From positions 25,898,268-25,962,267 of the forward strand of contig JAFMSR010000002.1 of assembly GCA_022818135.1 (NCBI GenBank): DNA of 64,000 bases, read 5' to 3'. Source of the DNA: Saxidomus purpurata (Eukaryota > Mollusca > Bivalvia > Venerida > Veneridae). Position numbers and translations under genes: made by a program. Below are positions 13,901 through 25,900 of this stretch, one piece after another. Within the stretch, counting starts at the first letter, position 1. Each line of letters starts with the position of its first letter. The notes below the pieces were generated by a model, which was not told the DNA's origin, did not search any database, and saw nothing but the letters and a program-made list of their open reading frames with translations.

Positions 13901-16900
13901 TGTAACAGGACTGACCTATACACAACATTTTGTCATATTTCATAGAACGAACAGATGGACGAAATTGGTCACAATTTCCTTATTTGTATTAAACCAGACT
14001 CATTTGCAATTATTTTATACTGTCCGTAACACAAACATTCAGAGACTCGCTGTACAGATGATCATGAGTTTTATTTGATATCACAACTCTAGTCATTATT
14101 TGACTACAATTTACAAATACAAGTTGACGAAAACAAAATAAAGTAGGTGAGAGAATGGGTAAAGGACCAGCCATTGACAGAAGGTAAACATTATTATCTT
14201 AGACGTCTGCAGACTGCCCCTCCCCCCCTCCCCCGCCTTTGTACAAGGAGTTCTTAGCTTTAATAGGCAAAACTTCCCGTTCAAAATCTGTGTTGTAGAA
14301 GGGTTGTTCACAAAAGCATGCAATCCATATTACAATTTATTATATTATATTTACCTTGTCATAATGTAGTAGAGGTATAATACGGCGCTTATAAATCTAG
14401 TGCTGTTTTTCCAATGCTATGTCTTTTTGCAAGGCAGCTCTTGTCAATGCCTGCAAGTTCTGCCTCAATTGAAAGGATCTTTTCAAACTTTGGTTTGATC
14501 CAGAACAATCTCAGAAACAAATTGGGCATTCAGAAATGTGCAAAGTTAGTGTTTTGTTACAGAATACTTAGGTGAAAAGAGGAATTGGACTGGTAACCAC
14601 TGTTTAATAATGTACTCTTTTACTTAATATGAATCATAGACAGTGACTATGTAGTTAATAATACGTGTCAGTTTGTGGTTTAGTCTGCTTTAAATTGACA
14701 TTGGAAATGTACACATGATGTAATTAAGGTTTCAAAGTTCAGAATAAAAAAATATATTTTGTGTAGTTGTTATCAGATTCTTACATCAAAACCTATTCAT
14801 AATACGCTATATTTCTTCTATGTACTCATTCTTTTGTAATATAATGTTAAATGAGGAAATTAAATACCAGTACAGTGAAAAAATTATGTTTTAGTTTCAA
14901 ACAAGAGCTGTCCCTCACAAGTGACGAATGCCCCCGAAAGAGGTGTCTCACAGTCTTTGTCCTCTCCATGTGCTCAATAATTGTGGTATGCAATTTCAAA
15001 ATCCATGCGACACATTGGCTTGATGTGCTTGACATTTGTGCCAAGTTATTTTTGAATAAATCAATGCATGACAAAGTTATAATCTTTGTAAAACAAGTGA
15101 CCCCCAGGGCGGGGCCTATATTGACCATAGGGGTATGATTAAAACAAACTTTGAAGATACTACATGCTAAATATCTAAGCTCTAGGCCCTATGGTTTCAG
15201 AGAAGACTTAAAGTTTTTCCTGTATAAGCTTATGTAAAATCAAGTGACAAATCTTGTATAAAAGTCAATTGATAATCCACCTATTGTGGTGCATTCATAT
15301 GTTTTCAACATTGAACTGCAATATGACTGCACAATACAGTGTCAGTAATAAACCTTTCATGTGGAAAATTCTAAGTCTTTAATATTTATACCCCCGCACA
15401 ACAAAGTTGTAAGGGGGGTATACTGGAATCAGCTTGTCCGTCCGGCCGTCCGGCTGTCCGGCCGTCCGGCTGTCCGGCTGTCCGGCCGTCCGGCCGTCCG
15501 GCGTCCGTCGGTTTTTTCTTGTCCGCCCAATAACTTAAGATTCCTTTGACCCACAGTCTTCATATTTGGCATGGAGGTTAGTCATGATTAGTAGAAGACC
15601 CCTATCCATTTTGAGGTCACCAGGTCAAAGGTCAAGGTCACAGGGGCCTTGACTTCAAAAAGCTTGTCCGCCCAATAACTTAAGATTCCTTTGACCCACA
15701 GTCTTCATATTTGGCATGGAGGTTAGTCCTGATTAGTAGATGACCCCTATCCATTTTGAAGTCACCAGGTCAAAGGTCAAGGTCACAGGGGCCTTGACTT
15801 CAAAAAGCTTGTCCGCCCAATAACTTAAGATTCCTTTGACCCACAGTCTTCATATTTGGCATGGAGGTTAGTCATGATTAGTAGATGACCCCTATCCATT
15901 TTGAGGTCACCAGGTCAAAGGTCAAGGTCACAGGGGCCTTGACTTCAAAAAGCTAGTCTGCTAATATTCTTAAGAATGCCTGTCCACAATGCAGTTTGTT
16001 CAGTTTGTTCATGACCAATTCCCCCTCACAACAAAGTTGTAAGGAGGACATACTGGAATCAGCTTTTCTGTTTGTTTGATTTTGCTTATCGGCCCTGAAT
16101 TAGTTAAAAGTCCTTTAGCCCACTGTCTTCATATTTGGTGTGGAGGTTGGTGATGACAGTCAATGATCCCTATTCATTTTGAGGTCAATTGGTCAAAGGT
16201 CATGGTTACAGTGGCCTCAACTCAAAAGCTTGACCTCCCAATAAATTATACAATGTACAGTCTTAGAAATTTGTGGGGCAGTTGGATGTGATATGTAGAA
16301 GACCCGTATTGATTATACCCCCGCACAACAAAGTTGTAAGGGGGGTATACTGGAATCAGCTTGTCCGTCCGGCCGTCCGGCTGTCCGGCCGTCCGGCTGT
16401 CCGTCGGTTTTTTCTTGTCCGCCCAATAACTTAAGATTCCTTTGACCCACAGTCTTCATATTTGGCATGGAGGTTAGTCATGACTAGTAGATGACCCCTA
16501 TTGATTTTGAGGTCACCGGGTCAAAGGTCAAGGTCACAGGGGCCTTGACTTCAAAAAGCTTGTCCGCCCAATAACTTAAGATTCCTTTGACCCACAGTCT
16601 TCATATTTGGCATGGAGGTTAGTCATGACTAGTAGATGACCCCTATTGATTTTGAGGTCACCGGGTCAAAGGTCAAGGTCACAGGGGCCTTGACTTCAAA
16701 AAGCTTGTCCGCCCAATAACTTAAGATTCCTTTGACCCACAGTCTTCATATTTGGCATGGAGGTTAGTCATGACTAGTAGATGACCCCTATTGATTTTGA
16801 GGTCACCGGGTCAAAGGTCAAGGTCACAGGGGCCTTGACTTCAAAGCGGTATGCGGGGGTATTCAGGCCATGACAGTGGCAGTTCTAGTTTCAGCAATTA

Positions 16901-19900
16901 CTCATCAGTCCAGGTGGTGTGCTGCCAGTGCCAGTGTCACAGGAGAATAGAACTGTTAAAAGAGGAAAAAATTAAACTCCAAATTAGACTGTTGAAGAAA
17001 CAACTTGGGGAGGAATAAAAATAAAATGTGTGGAGACTTCTTTTTAATTTATGTTAAAAATTTCACAATGCAGGATCCAAGAGTTTGCACTGTATTACAT
17101 TAAATTGCTCTGTCTATTTTTGTTGTTCTTTACAGTACTTTTTTACTTTGCAATATTGTACTGAAGTCATTACTTATAAGCAGATTTGTAAAGAATTTTT
17201 TTTGTCTGTACCAGTGTACCCATGAGCATTTTCCAGTTTTAAGGAAGCTACGAAGCTAGTGTTGTGATATTCCTGGCATTTTTTTATGTGAACGAGCTAT
17301 TAAAGAGTTTTCTAGTAGTTGTAACATTGACCCTTTTGATGTTTTCAGTTTAGTTTTAAATCAGTTCAAAAATGTATTCATAATTTGTACTAATAAATTA
17401 AACATTTCTTTTAAATATTACTTACCTCAGTCTTCAGAAATAAGTAGTGGCAATGTAATCTCTATATCTCAATCCAACTTGTGGTGCATTCTGGTCATTG
17501 TTGTTTTCTGGTTTGTCATCATTATCATAATTGACTCCATCTGGCAGAGGAATAGCTCTCTTCTTGCATTTGTTGTGCAGTATGGCACATGTAATGATGA
17601 TTCTAATGAGAAAGTATATGTTGTGCATCTTAGTAATCAAATTGGGCTTTGTAAATATGGAGCATAAAAATGGATAAGTGTAATATATAATCTGTGTTAA
17701 TCTATAATTGAATTTTAAAATACATTCTGAAAAGAAATGTGTTAAACACTAAATTAATATTTCATTTCAAAACATTTTATTACTTAAAGAAGAATATGAT
17801 TTTCAACACTTTGCTTGGAATTTATGATTTACTTTCTGTACCTCTTGAATGCAACTTATGTAAAATTAAATTACCTGCAGGCTTTCTCAGGTCTCATCAG
17901 AATTTCCCCATGAAGAATTCCAAATCTTCTTTTCAGCTGACCAATACCTCTTTCAACTTTTGATCTAATTATTTTGTGGGCCCTGTTAAACAGTGCAAGT
18001 CATGAGGAAACACTTAAATCATAAATTGGAATTATTCAAATGATTTTTATGGCTACAGTATATTAAAAAAATTAATTGTATTTACTTTACATTAATTAAA
18101 AAGAAGCCTGTTACAAGTATGTACCTGTACACATTTGTTTCATTGTATTGATGAATATGTACTTCACAGTTGTTACGAAATATCATACTGTCACTGCAAT
18201 TAAATACTTGTCAGTGTTGTCACTACTACGTAGTTAGAAGCCAGCGCTTACAAGCATAGCCACTATCTCCAAGCATATGATAGCCGGCTGGTATCATACC
18301 CGTTTCAAACATGTGTTGAAATCCACTATTGTTCAGTATACGGCTATCATGGCTTGATCCAGGCCAGCGGGCAACAACATTTACAATTTCATCAAATGCA
18401 TTAAAGACAAGCTGTGCATTGATGCTGTGAAACCCCTTCCTATTGACAAAGGCCTCTTTTTCCTCTGATGGAGCCTGTATTCAGACATGAGTGCCGTCAA
18501 TCACCCCTACAACCTTAGGGAAACCTGCTATTCCATGAAACTGCTGAACTTAATTGTCCAGGTCAACTGTATTAATTGGAAAGTCTATGAATCTTTGAAT
18601 AATAGCTGGTGAACTGAGTTCCATAATTACCTGTGAAATTACTTTAGACACTGTTGACTGGCCAACATGATGTATGTCACCAACATTTAACTGAACCTCT
18701 CCAGTTGCCAGAAATCTCAAAGTTATTAGTAATTTCTCTCTAACAGAGAGACTATTATGTCTGCCAGTATGAGGCTGTATACCTGTCAGCAAATTTTCTG
18801 AGTACTGAATTCTATCTCTGTCAAATCTATATCTCCTTATAATTTCCATGTTAGTCAAACCATCTAAAATGTTAGGTCTCAATGCCATACCTGAAGGAAA
18901 TATAAAAATTTAAGTAATATACATTTTTTAGAATTGCAGTCAGACACAGTATTAATGAGGAAAAAGCCTGGCACAAGTTTCACTAGAAATTTTCTTGTAA
19001 CTTTTTAGTAACTGTCAATAATTTCCATGTTTACATGTAAACAGTCTTTGATTTATATTGAAATTGCACAAGCAAATATTTTTACAGTTACATTACTGTA
19101 TTAAAATGTTCAAATTTTTATTCTATTTTTATATGTTTTAATTTTTGAATATTGTAAACAAAGAACAATAATTATAAATGTAAATGTTTTATGTATATTG
19201 TCCCTCAATTTTGAAAATGGTATCCCATTTATAATGGCCACTTTCAGTTAGACCTTTGTAGGGCAGTATAGACGAGTACCCTTACAGATAAGTGTCAATG
19301 TAGTATCATGACCATAAACTTTTTTTTCAAGTTTGTTAGTGTGTACTATTATCAAACAAACACATTTTCCCTTAAAATTTTAAGAAACAGATTGAGGTGA
19401 TCGTTTTTGTTTTGACTGTGATTGATAGCGACACATTCTTGTTTTAACTAAGTTATCCATTTAATGTCTATCAATATCATGTAGAGCCATAAATTTTAAC
19501 AAAAAGCCAAGTTAAGTAAGTATAACCAGTCTATAATATCAGTCATACTCTTATATAACATTATGAATAAAATACTTAAATTCTTTTCATTTTACCTGTA
19601 ACTTTAGTGAGATGGTAAAATTAATTTAAATGGCCTTGAAATTCTTAAGTTGTATGTATCCATTCAAGCAACACATAGACTAGGTGAGTGATATATGACC
19701 ATCATTAACCTCTTGTTGTTATAAATATTAGAACTTAACATCCATTGTATACGCTATTTTGAATAAGGAGAAACTTTACTTGGTGCAGTGATTATGGAGT
19801 GATTATGTTAATGTTGTTATCACATTAAGTGATAGCTAAAGTTTTTATTTGATAATACTGGATGTAATTGTTATAACATTATACATTAATTACTTAAGTG

Positions 19901-22900
19901 TGCAACATAATAAAAGTAAATATCATTAGAACTATAATGAAGTTTGTTATTTCTCTTAAAGTCCCCGGAGCTCTTTGGATGTAAAATTACTTAAGCAAGA
20001 AAGATGACTTTCTGGCGACACTGATAAATACCTGTAATAAAAATGTTATTAACATTGCTTTTTAAATTGAAAGTACATACTATATATATATTTCAACAAT
20101 TTCTTCAATGATACTGCCAAAAAAAACCCATTCACTTTATGACAACTCTGTAAGTGAGGAAGGAACATATGTATGTAAGAAAACAAAAAGGTAATCAAAC
20201 TGACTGAATTGAAATTAAATATAAATTATTGTAACATAATGTTGCCTGAACTACTTAACCCAGACTTTTGGATATGGACAGACTGATGGATGGGCAACAG
20301 ACATCTAGTGATATTAAAAGGTAACAATCAGCAATTTTAATTAAAAAAGGTATACATTTCAGTTGCCCGTGTGGTCGCTTAAGACAGGTTTTACCATAAT
20401 TATACAAAATTTATATGTATAATTGTTTGCGCTGGTTAGAGTCAAGCTCATAAATGGCACAAACATTTTTTGAAACTGGAGATGGCCATGTTTCTTTTAA
20501 TATTGCATTACCTCTTAGTGGCACTTACTTACCTGCATTTTTAGTACCCTTTTTCTTTGTTATATTAGTGCATAGAGTTACATTCACATTGTTTTAGAAT
20601 TTCCTTTTCCTTTTTGAAGATGGCTGCAATGACAAGGCGCATGATGTAAAAAAAAAACAACAGGAAATGACAGTAAAATAGACGCCAAAACCCTGCTGTA
20701 GACATACCATGCCTGTCTATATCTAAACTGGATCACATGATCATAATTGTTAAAAGATTAGAAAACTATCCTAACAAAGCATCATTTGTGATATGATGCT
20801 TCAACCATTGTTTTTATTGTCCTCCTCACCATCCAGTGGTGTCATCATCATCATCATCTCCAGTGATTACATCACTCTGCAAGGAGTATACTCGCAATTG
20901 TCATACTTGTCATACTAAGCATAACTGCAGACCTGTCTGTACCTAATAAAGAACATCTTGGTTTGGATATATAGGCTACATCTTGACTAGATCCCCACCA
21001 CAAAAACATTCGCCTTTCTACTTTTAAATTTTTGTCATCTTTGTTATGAGAAATTGCCGAAAACTGTAAAATGATCATGTTCTGTAGAGCAATAGACACG
21101 TAGTAATTATCAGACGAAGCTGTACGGCGCTGCAATGGGCAATCCAAATTTGGTTCTATCCGAAATGCGGTCATAATAAGAAAAAAACAGCCTTTCATTT
21201 AGGGCAAAATAATTTTTCTTCCAGTTCCGTTAGAACATAGTCGTCTTTCATTCCTTTAATTTTCACGTTGTCAATTGGTGCTGAAGGACATTTCTGCTAT
21301 AGAAGTTGTTAAAGAGTAGTTATTTGGAATCAGCTGTTTTCTGTCGTTTCAGCGTTCGCTTGTTTAATCAGAGTTGTCTTTCTTTTTCCAAGCAGTCACG
21401 TACTATAAGTTATACCGGATTATACATACGAATAATAGACTCACCTGTCACGTGGAAAATCCAAAAGAAGTTAGTAAAATAGTGAAAATTTCGACCAAAA
21501 CAGTACACTGAGAAAATTTCTTAGCGTCTTAAGGAAGAAGAGGTACTTCCTTAAACTTAAGGACAAAATGTGGCGTACTTAAGAATTTTCTTAAGATAAG
21601 AAGTTAAATAAGACTGAAAAAAATTCTTAATTTTAAGGTGAAATTGACTTGATTTTAGGGAAAAATATTAACTTAAGACTTTTTTAAAATCTTAGATGCT
21701 ACTGGAATACGGCCCCTGACCTATTGTTCTTGTTTTTAAGCTACATTTATGAAATTTAAACTATATGCATAGTTTTTCATGCAGAAGTACTTTGACCTTG
21801 GCTGAAATTGACCTTGACCTGTTGACGTTCTTTCTGTTTTTGAAGCTACATCAATGACATTTAAACTCTGTATTCAGTTTTGCACTTCAACATTTGATCT
21901 TGACCTACTTTCCTGCTTTTGATTTACAGCAGTTAAATGTTATTTAAAGCTTTGAATGCAGATTTCAACTTTGACCTTTGCTGACATTGACTTTGACCGT
22001 TGTTCGAGTTTGTTCAAGCTAGATAGGTTTGTGCAGTTTTGCAAACTGATTTCTAAGATTCCTATGACTGATCTTGATTATGGCCTACTTTCTTGTTTTA
22101 AAGTACAGTGATACTCAGATGAGCGATATAGGGTCACAATGGTCCTCTTCTTCTATACTGTAGAAATGTGCAAAATTACCACGGGCCTACCTGTGCCTCA
22201 GATATTTTATATTTCTAGTTTTACTACTAGTTTTTAAATAACAATAATTTCTTTCTGGTAACGCTGCTCATATAATGTATTATGTATGGACAATAAAACT
22301 TTATTGTACTGCTTCGCATTTAGAGATAAATCAGAGTAACTGTTCATTCGATTAAAAGGTTAGATAGGAAATTTGAGTGAACTACAAAATGAGAACCTTT
22401 TTTTATCACTTTCTGCATGCTGACCGTTGATAAGTAAAAATGACACTAGTTTTAAAAGCTTTTAGTTAATATAAATAAATATAATAATGTTAATTTATAC
22501 TAATTTATTTTAGCTCGATTGTGAAGAAAGCTTGTAGCTTATCGAGTCACTCTCGAGTCCGCTTCCTGGAAAAACCAGTACTGGTGTCATATGAGGAGGT
22601 ACGGTCGTGACCTTGGCGGGGCTCGAACCCGCAACCTCCGGGATGGGCGGCCGGCACCTAAACTTCTACACCACCGCTCCCCTTATAAAGTTTAAGATGT
22701 GAAAATCCCTCTCTAGAACAGAGATAATCAGCTAGCTCTCGCTGTTAAATGAAATTTACACCTCGTTTAAATCAACTAAAACAAGTAATTTATCCTTCAA
22801 TAAAGATAGAGAGAAAGTGAAGTTACGGGACTATGATCTGCACAGTTATCAACTAAGAGATGGATTGTAACATATCTATGTATACAGCTTTATTTGCAAT

Positions 22901-25900
22901 GCCTTATTTGTATTATCAAAAAATATGTACCGGTAGGTTAAGTTTTGCATAATCTACAAGTGTGCGAACTTCAGCGCATTTATTTCTATAAAACGTTTAC
23001 TAATAATGTTTCGTTTAGGCTTTCAAAGTATTTCCCACTAACATCATAATATCACTCTTTATTACTTAGGCTTAATGTTCATTATCTTAGACCTATCAAT
23101 GCAGTTTTAACTTGGATATCTCTTTGAAGTACATGAACACATTTTCAGCGCTTAGAGTAGAAGTCGGAGAGTAATCCGTCTTTTCAAAAAAAAAATGTCC
23201 GGACTCCGAATTCTAGAATAGTTAATAAAGTAATAAAAGACGGGCAGGAAACCTTTTTTATTATACAGTGTAAGCGCAAGTGATGCTGACACATCCGTTG
23301 AATTCAATACAGTTACTTACTGGGTTGAGGACAAATATAATGAAACATTCTATATCGATTCAAAGAGCGGACAGATTTATCTTTCCAAATTGGTTGACTT
23401 TGATCCACCAAAAAACCAAAGAAGATTCTCATTCATGGTAGACTACATTTTCTATTACAATATAACTTGTCAATGACATTTGGTTTAAGTAACTGTCTTT
23501 TTTACGTACAAGTTTGTTATGTCATTACTTTAGCATATACTAATTTATTTTTAGCGTGATTGTGAAAAAAGCTTTAAGCGTATCGAGTTACTCTCGAGTA
23601 CGCTTTCTGGAAAATCCAGTACTGATCTCGTATGAGGAGGTACGGTCGTGACCCCAGTTGGGCTCGAACCCGCAATGTAAATACATACTTTAATGTAATT
23701 TCTTGATTTGTACATTTCACATTTGTCAGTCGCCATCGATCAATTCGAAGCGATAAGTGAAATCTTAAAATATTTCAAAAGCGTTTGATTGACAATTGTG
23801 TCAGTTCTGGTATGGTAATATTTGCATAATAATTATCATTCCTTTTACTTAGGCTTATGCAACAGACGATTTACGGGACAGAGACATAACTTCTAACCAT
23901 ACTTCGAACGCGACGATCTCAATTTCGGTTACTGGCTGCAATGACAATTTTCCTGTTTTTGAAAAAGGTAAGATCCATAACTCGATGCCCTGTCATAACA
24001 AGCTATTAATGTCATGACGTTCTGATTAAGATTGCAACCTCACAACTTAGTGTCCATGATTTTGTATTTCAGAATGCTCTTATTAACGTAATATCATTTA
24101 TCAAAGTTTTGAATTTTGGTCAAGAATGGTATCTCAAACACAGTAGAAAACCTGTAAGTAATGAGTTCTAATGAGCATGTGCTTTTGTCAATAGATATGA
24201 ATGATAATACATCGAATAGAAAGTGTGGAGTTTTAATTTTTGACTAGAGCAGTACATACTATATCTATATCATATCGAATAAAACGTATATTTATCATAT
24301 GTTTTGGTCATTTTTAATTTTTCAAATCAGCAATTAATATCTTTCTTCACATTATGATGGTATTTTGATGCTCTTACCTATTCAGCAATTATCATAGTAA
24401 TGAATAAAGATCACAGTTAAAAATACTAGTATTTACATTTTTCGAAGATAAAGATATATACTCAGCATGCATATTAGCAGTGTATAAAAGTTGTAAAAAT
24501 GTAAGTCTCTAAGATATTTCACAAGAATAGTTCAAACTAAATAGGCACTTTGACCAAATATCTAAGGACAAAGTCAATGTATGTTTATGAATGTAAGTTT
24601 GCTCCTGCTCATTAGATAAAAGAGACTAAAAACAGACATATAGAGACATATAAAACGCTATAATTTTCAAACTATTGCATACTGATTTAAATTTTTTATT
24701 GACATTATGCATGTATGTATTATAGGCCGGAACCAATCAAAAGAAATAAATATCCTTTAATGTTATTCAGAAATTAATATTTCAGATCAATACACTTGCA
24801 CAATACAGGAAAATAAGATTGGAATTTTCAACTGTACCTTAAAAGCTACTGATGTTGATGGGAATAATTTGACATATGAACTGGTTACTGCCCCAAAACA
24901 GGTATTTTGATATGTTTACATAGCCCCTCAAAATCAAATCGATTATGTGTACATGTTTATGCATGATTTGTATACATGATTGATATACATATTTAATTAT
25001 TTTGCATTATTTGGGAGGCCAGCGTATCTTTAACACTTATAAGACTTATAACATTGATAAAAGTTGTAAGATTTTTATTGCAATGGAGTATAGAATAGAA
25101 AGTGTCACGTAATGTTTGCTAAAATAAAATGTTAGGTAGGTGCTTTGTCCTATTGCACCCTTTTATTCATAAGCCAAATTAGATTTAGTTTGAAAAGTGG
25201 ATTATTCAGTGTTGTGAAAATATAAGACACATGTTAACAAAGGAGGCACGATGTAAACAGAAAGCTATATTTGACTGAAGTTCAAACTTAATTGTCTCGA
25301 GCACTAGGGCCTTCGTTTTGATTACTGTAGTTCTTTTCAAAAGAAAGTTGTATACCAACCAGACAGATTTTCTTAAAAGAGTCTTTGAAATTTCACGCAA
25401 GGCATATGCTTATACATTTAAGTGCATCGTGATAATCTATTACAAATACTTGGTCGCATAACTCAATATAATCATAGTTGATGTATGTTTCATAACCCTT
25501 TATGCAGTTTACTGTTACTCATTAATTCATACTTATCATAATTGCAATCTTGTTTTAGGGAGTTTTAGTATAGAAAACTTGACTTTTTAAATATCTTTAC
25601 AATGCCTCTGGATTTCTGTTTCTTAGTCCGTAGGTCAATTCATTTATTGTACATGTAAAACACCAGATGATTTAAATGAATATAACAGCAAAAATAGGCT
25701 AAGAATAAAGGATCAGACAATTTTGCACAATCACAGTTAGGTTATAATTTGCCTAATATTTTAAGAGTAATTACCTGAAACTATGATATTTCTTATACTT
25801 TACATTCTTAATTACAGAACTTTTCTGTGACACCTAAGTCCTGCACTATCTCTGTAGACTCGCCATTTGATTTCGACGTGATGCAGTCCAAGGATATCAT

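Larger units (their letters stand above)
12163..21715. mobile_element. Harbinger (PIF) DNA transposon, 9.55 kb, full length but decayed
   Basis: The left end GGGCCGTGTTCCAG... and right end ...CTGGAATACGGCCC are 27-bp terminal inverted repeats matching at 26 positions. CTG at 12160-12162 and again at 21716-21718 is a 3-bp target duplication of the CWG type known for some Harbinger families. Both subterminal regions (12180-12330 and 21510-21700) are crowded with CTTAAG/TTAAG words. Inside are a Myb/SANT-like gene (+) and a HARBI1-type transposase (-), convergent, as expected for autonomous Harbingers. Later insertions (a hAT fragment and two pearl-like elements) have enlarged it. Two stop codons in the transposase make it non-functional. 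Confidence 0.88.

Noticed and set aside
14847..15138. Frames of 93 and 95 codons on opposite strands over the same DNA
   Set aside because: The region looks like a pearl-type repeat and neither frame has a known domain.
15361..15549. Open frame with a VRLSGRPA repeat
   Set aside because: It is a translation of the CCGT/CCGG microsatellite of a pearl-like element.
22610..22683. Possible tRNA gene on the minus strand
   Set aside because: Good A and B boxes, but the sequence continues into a SINE body found again, truncated, at 23536.
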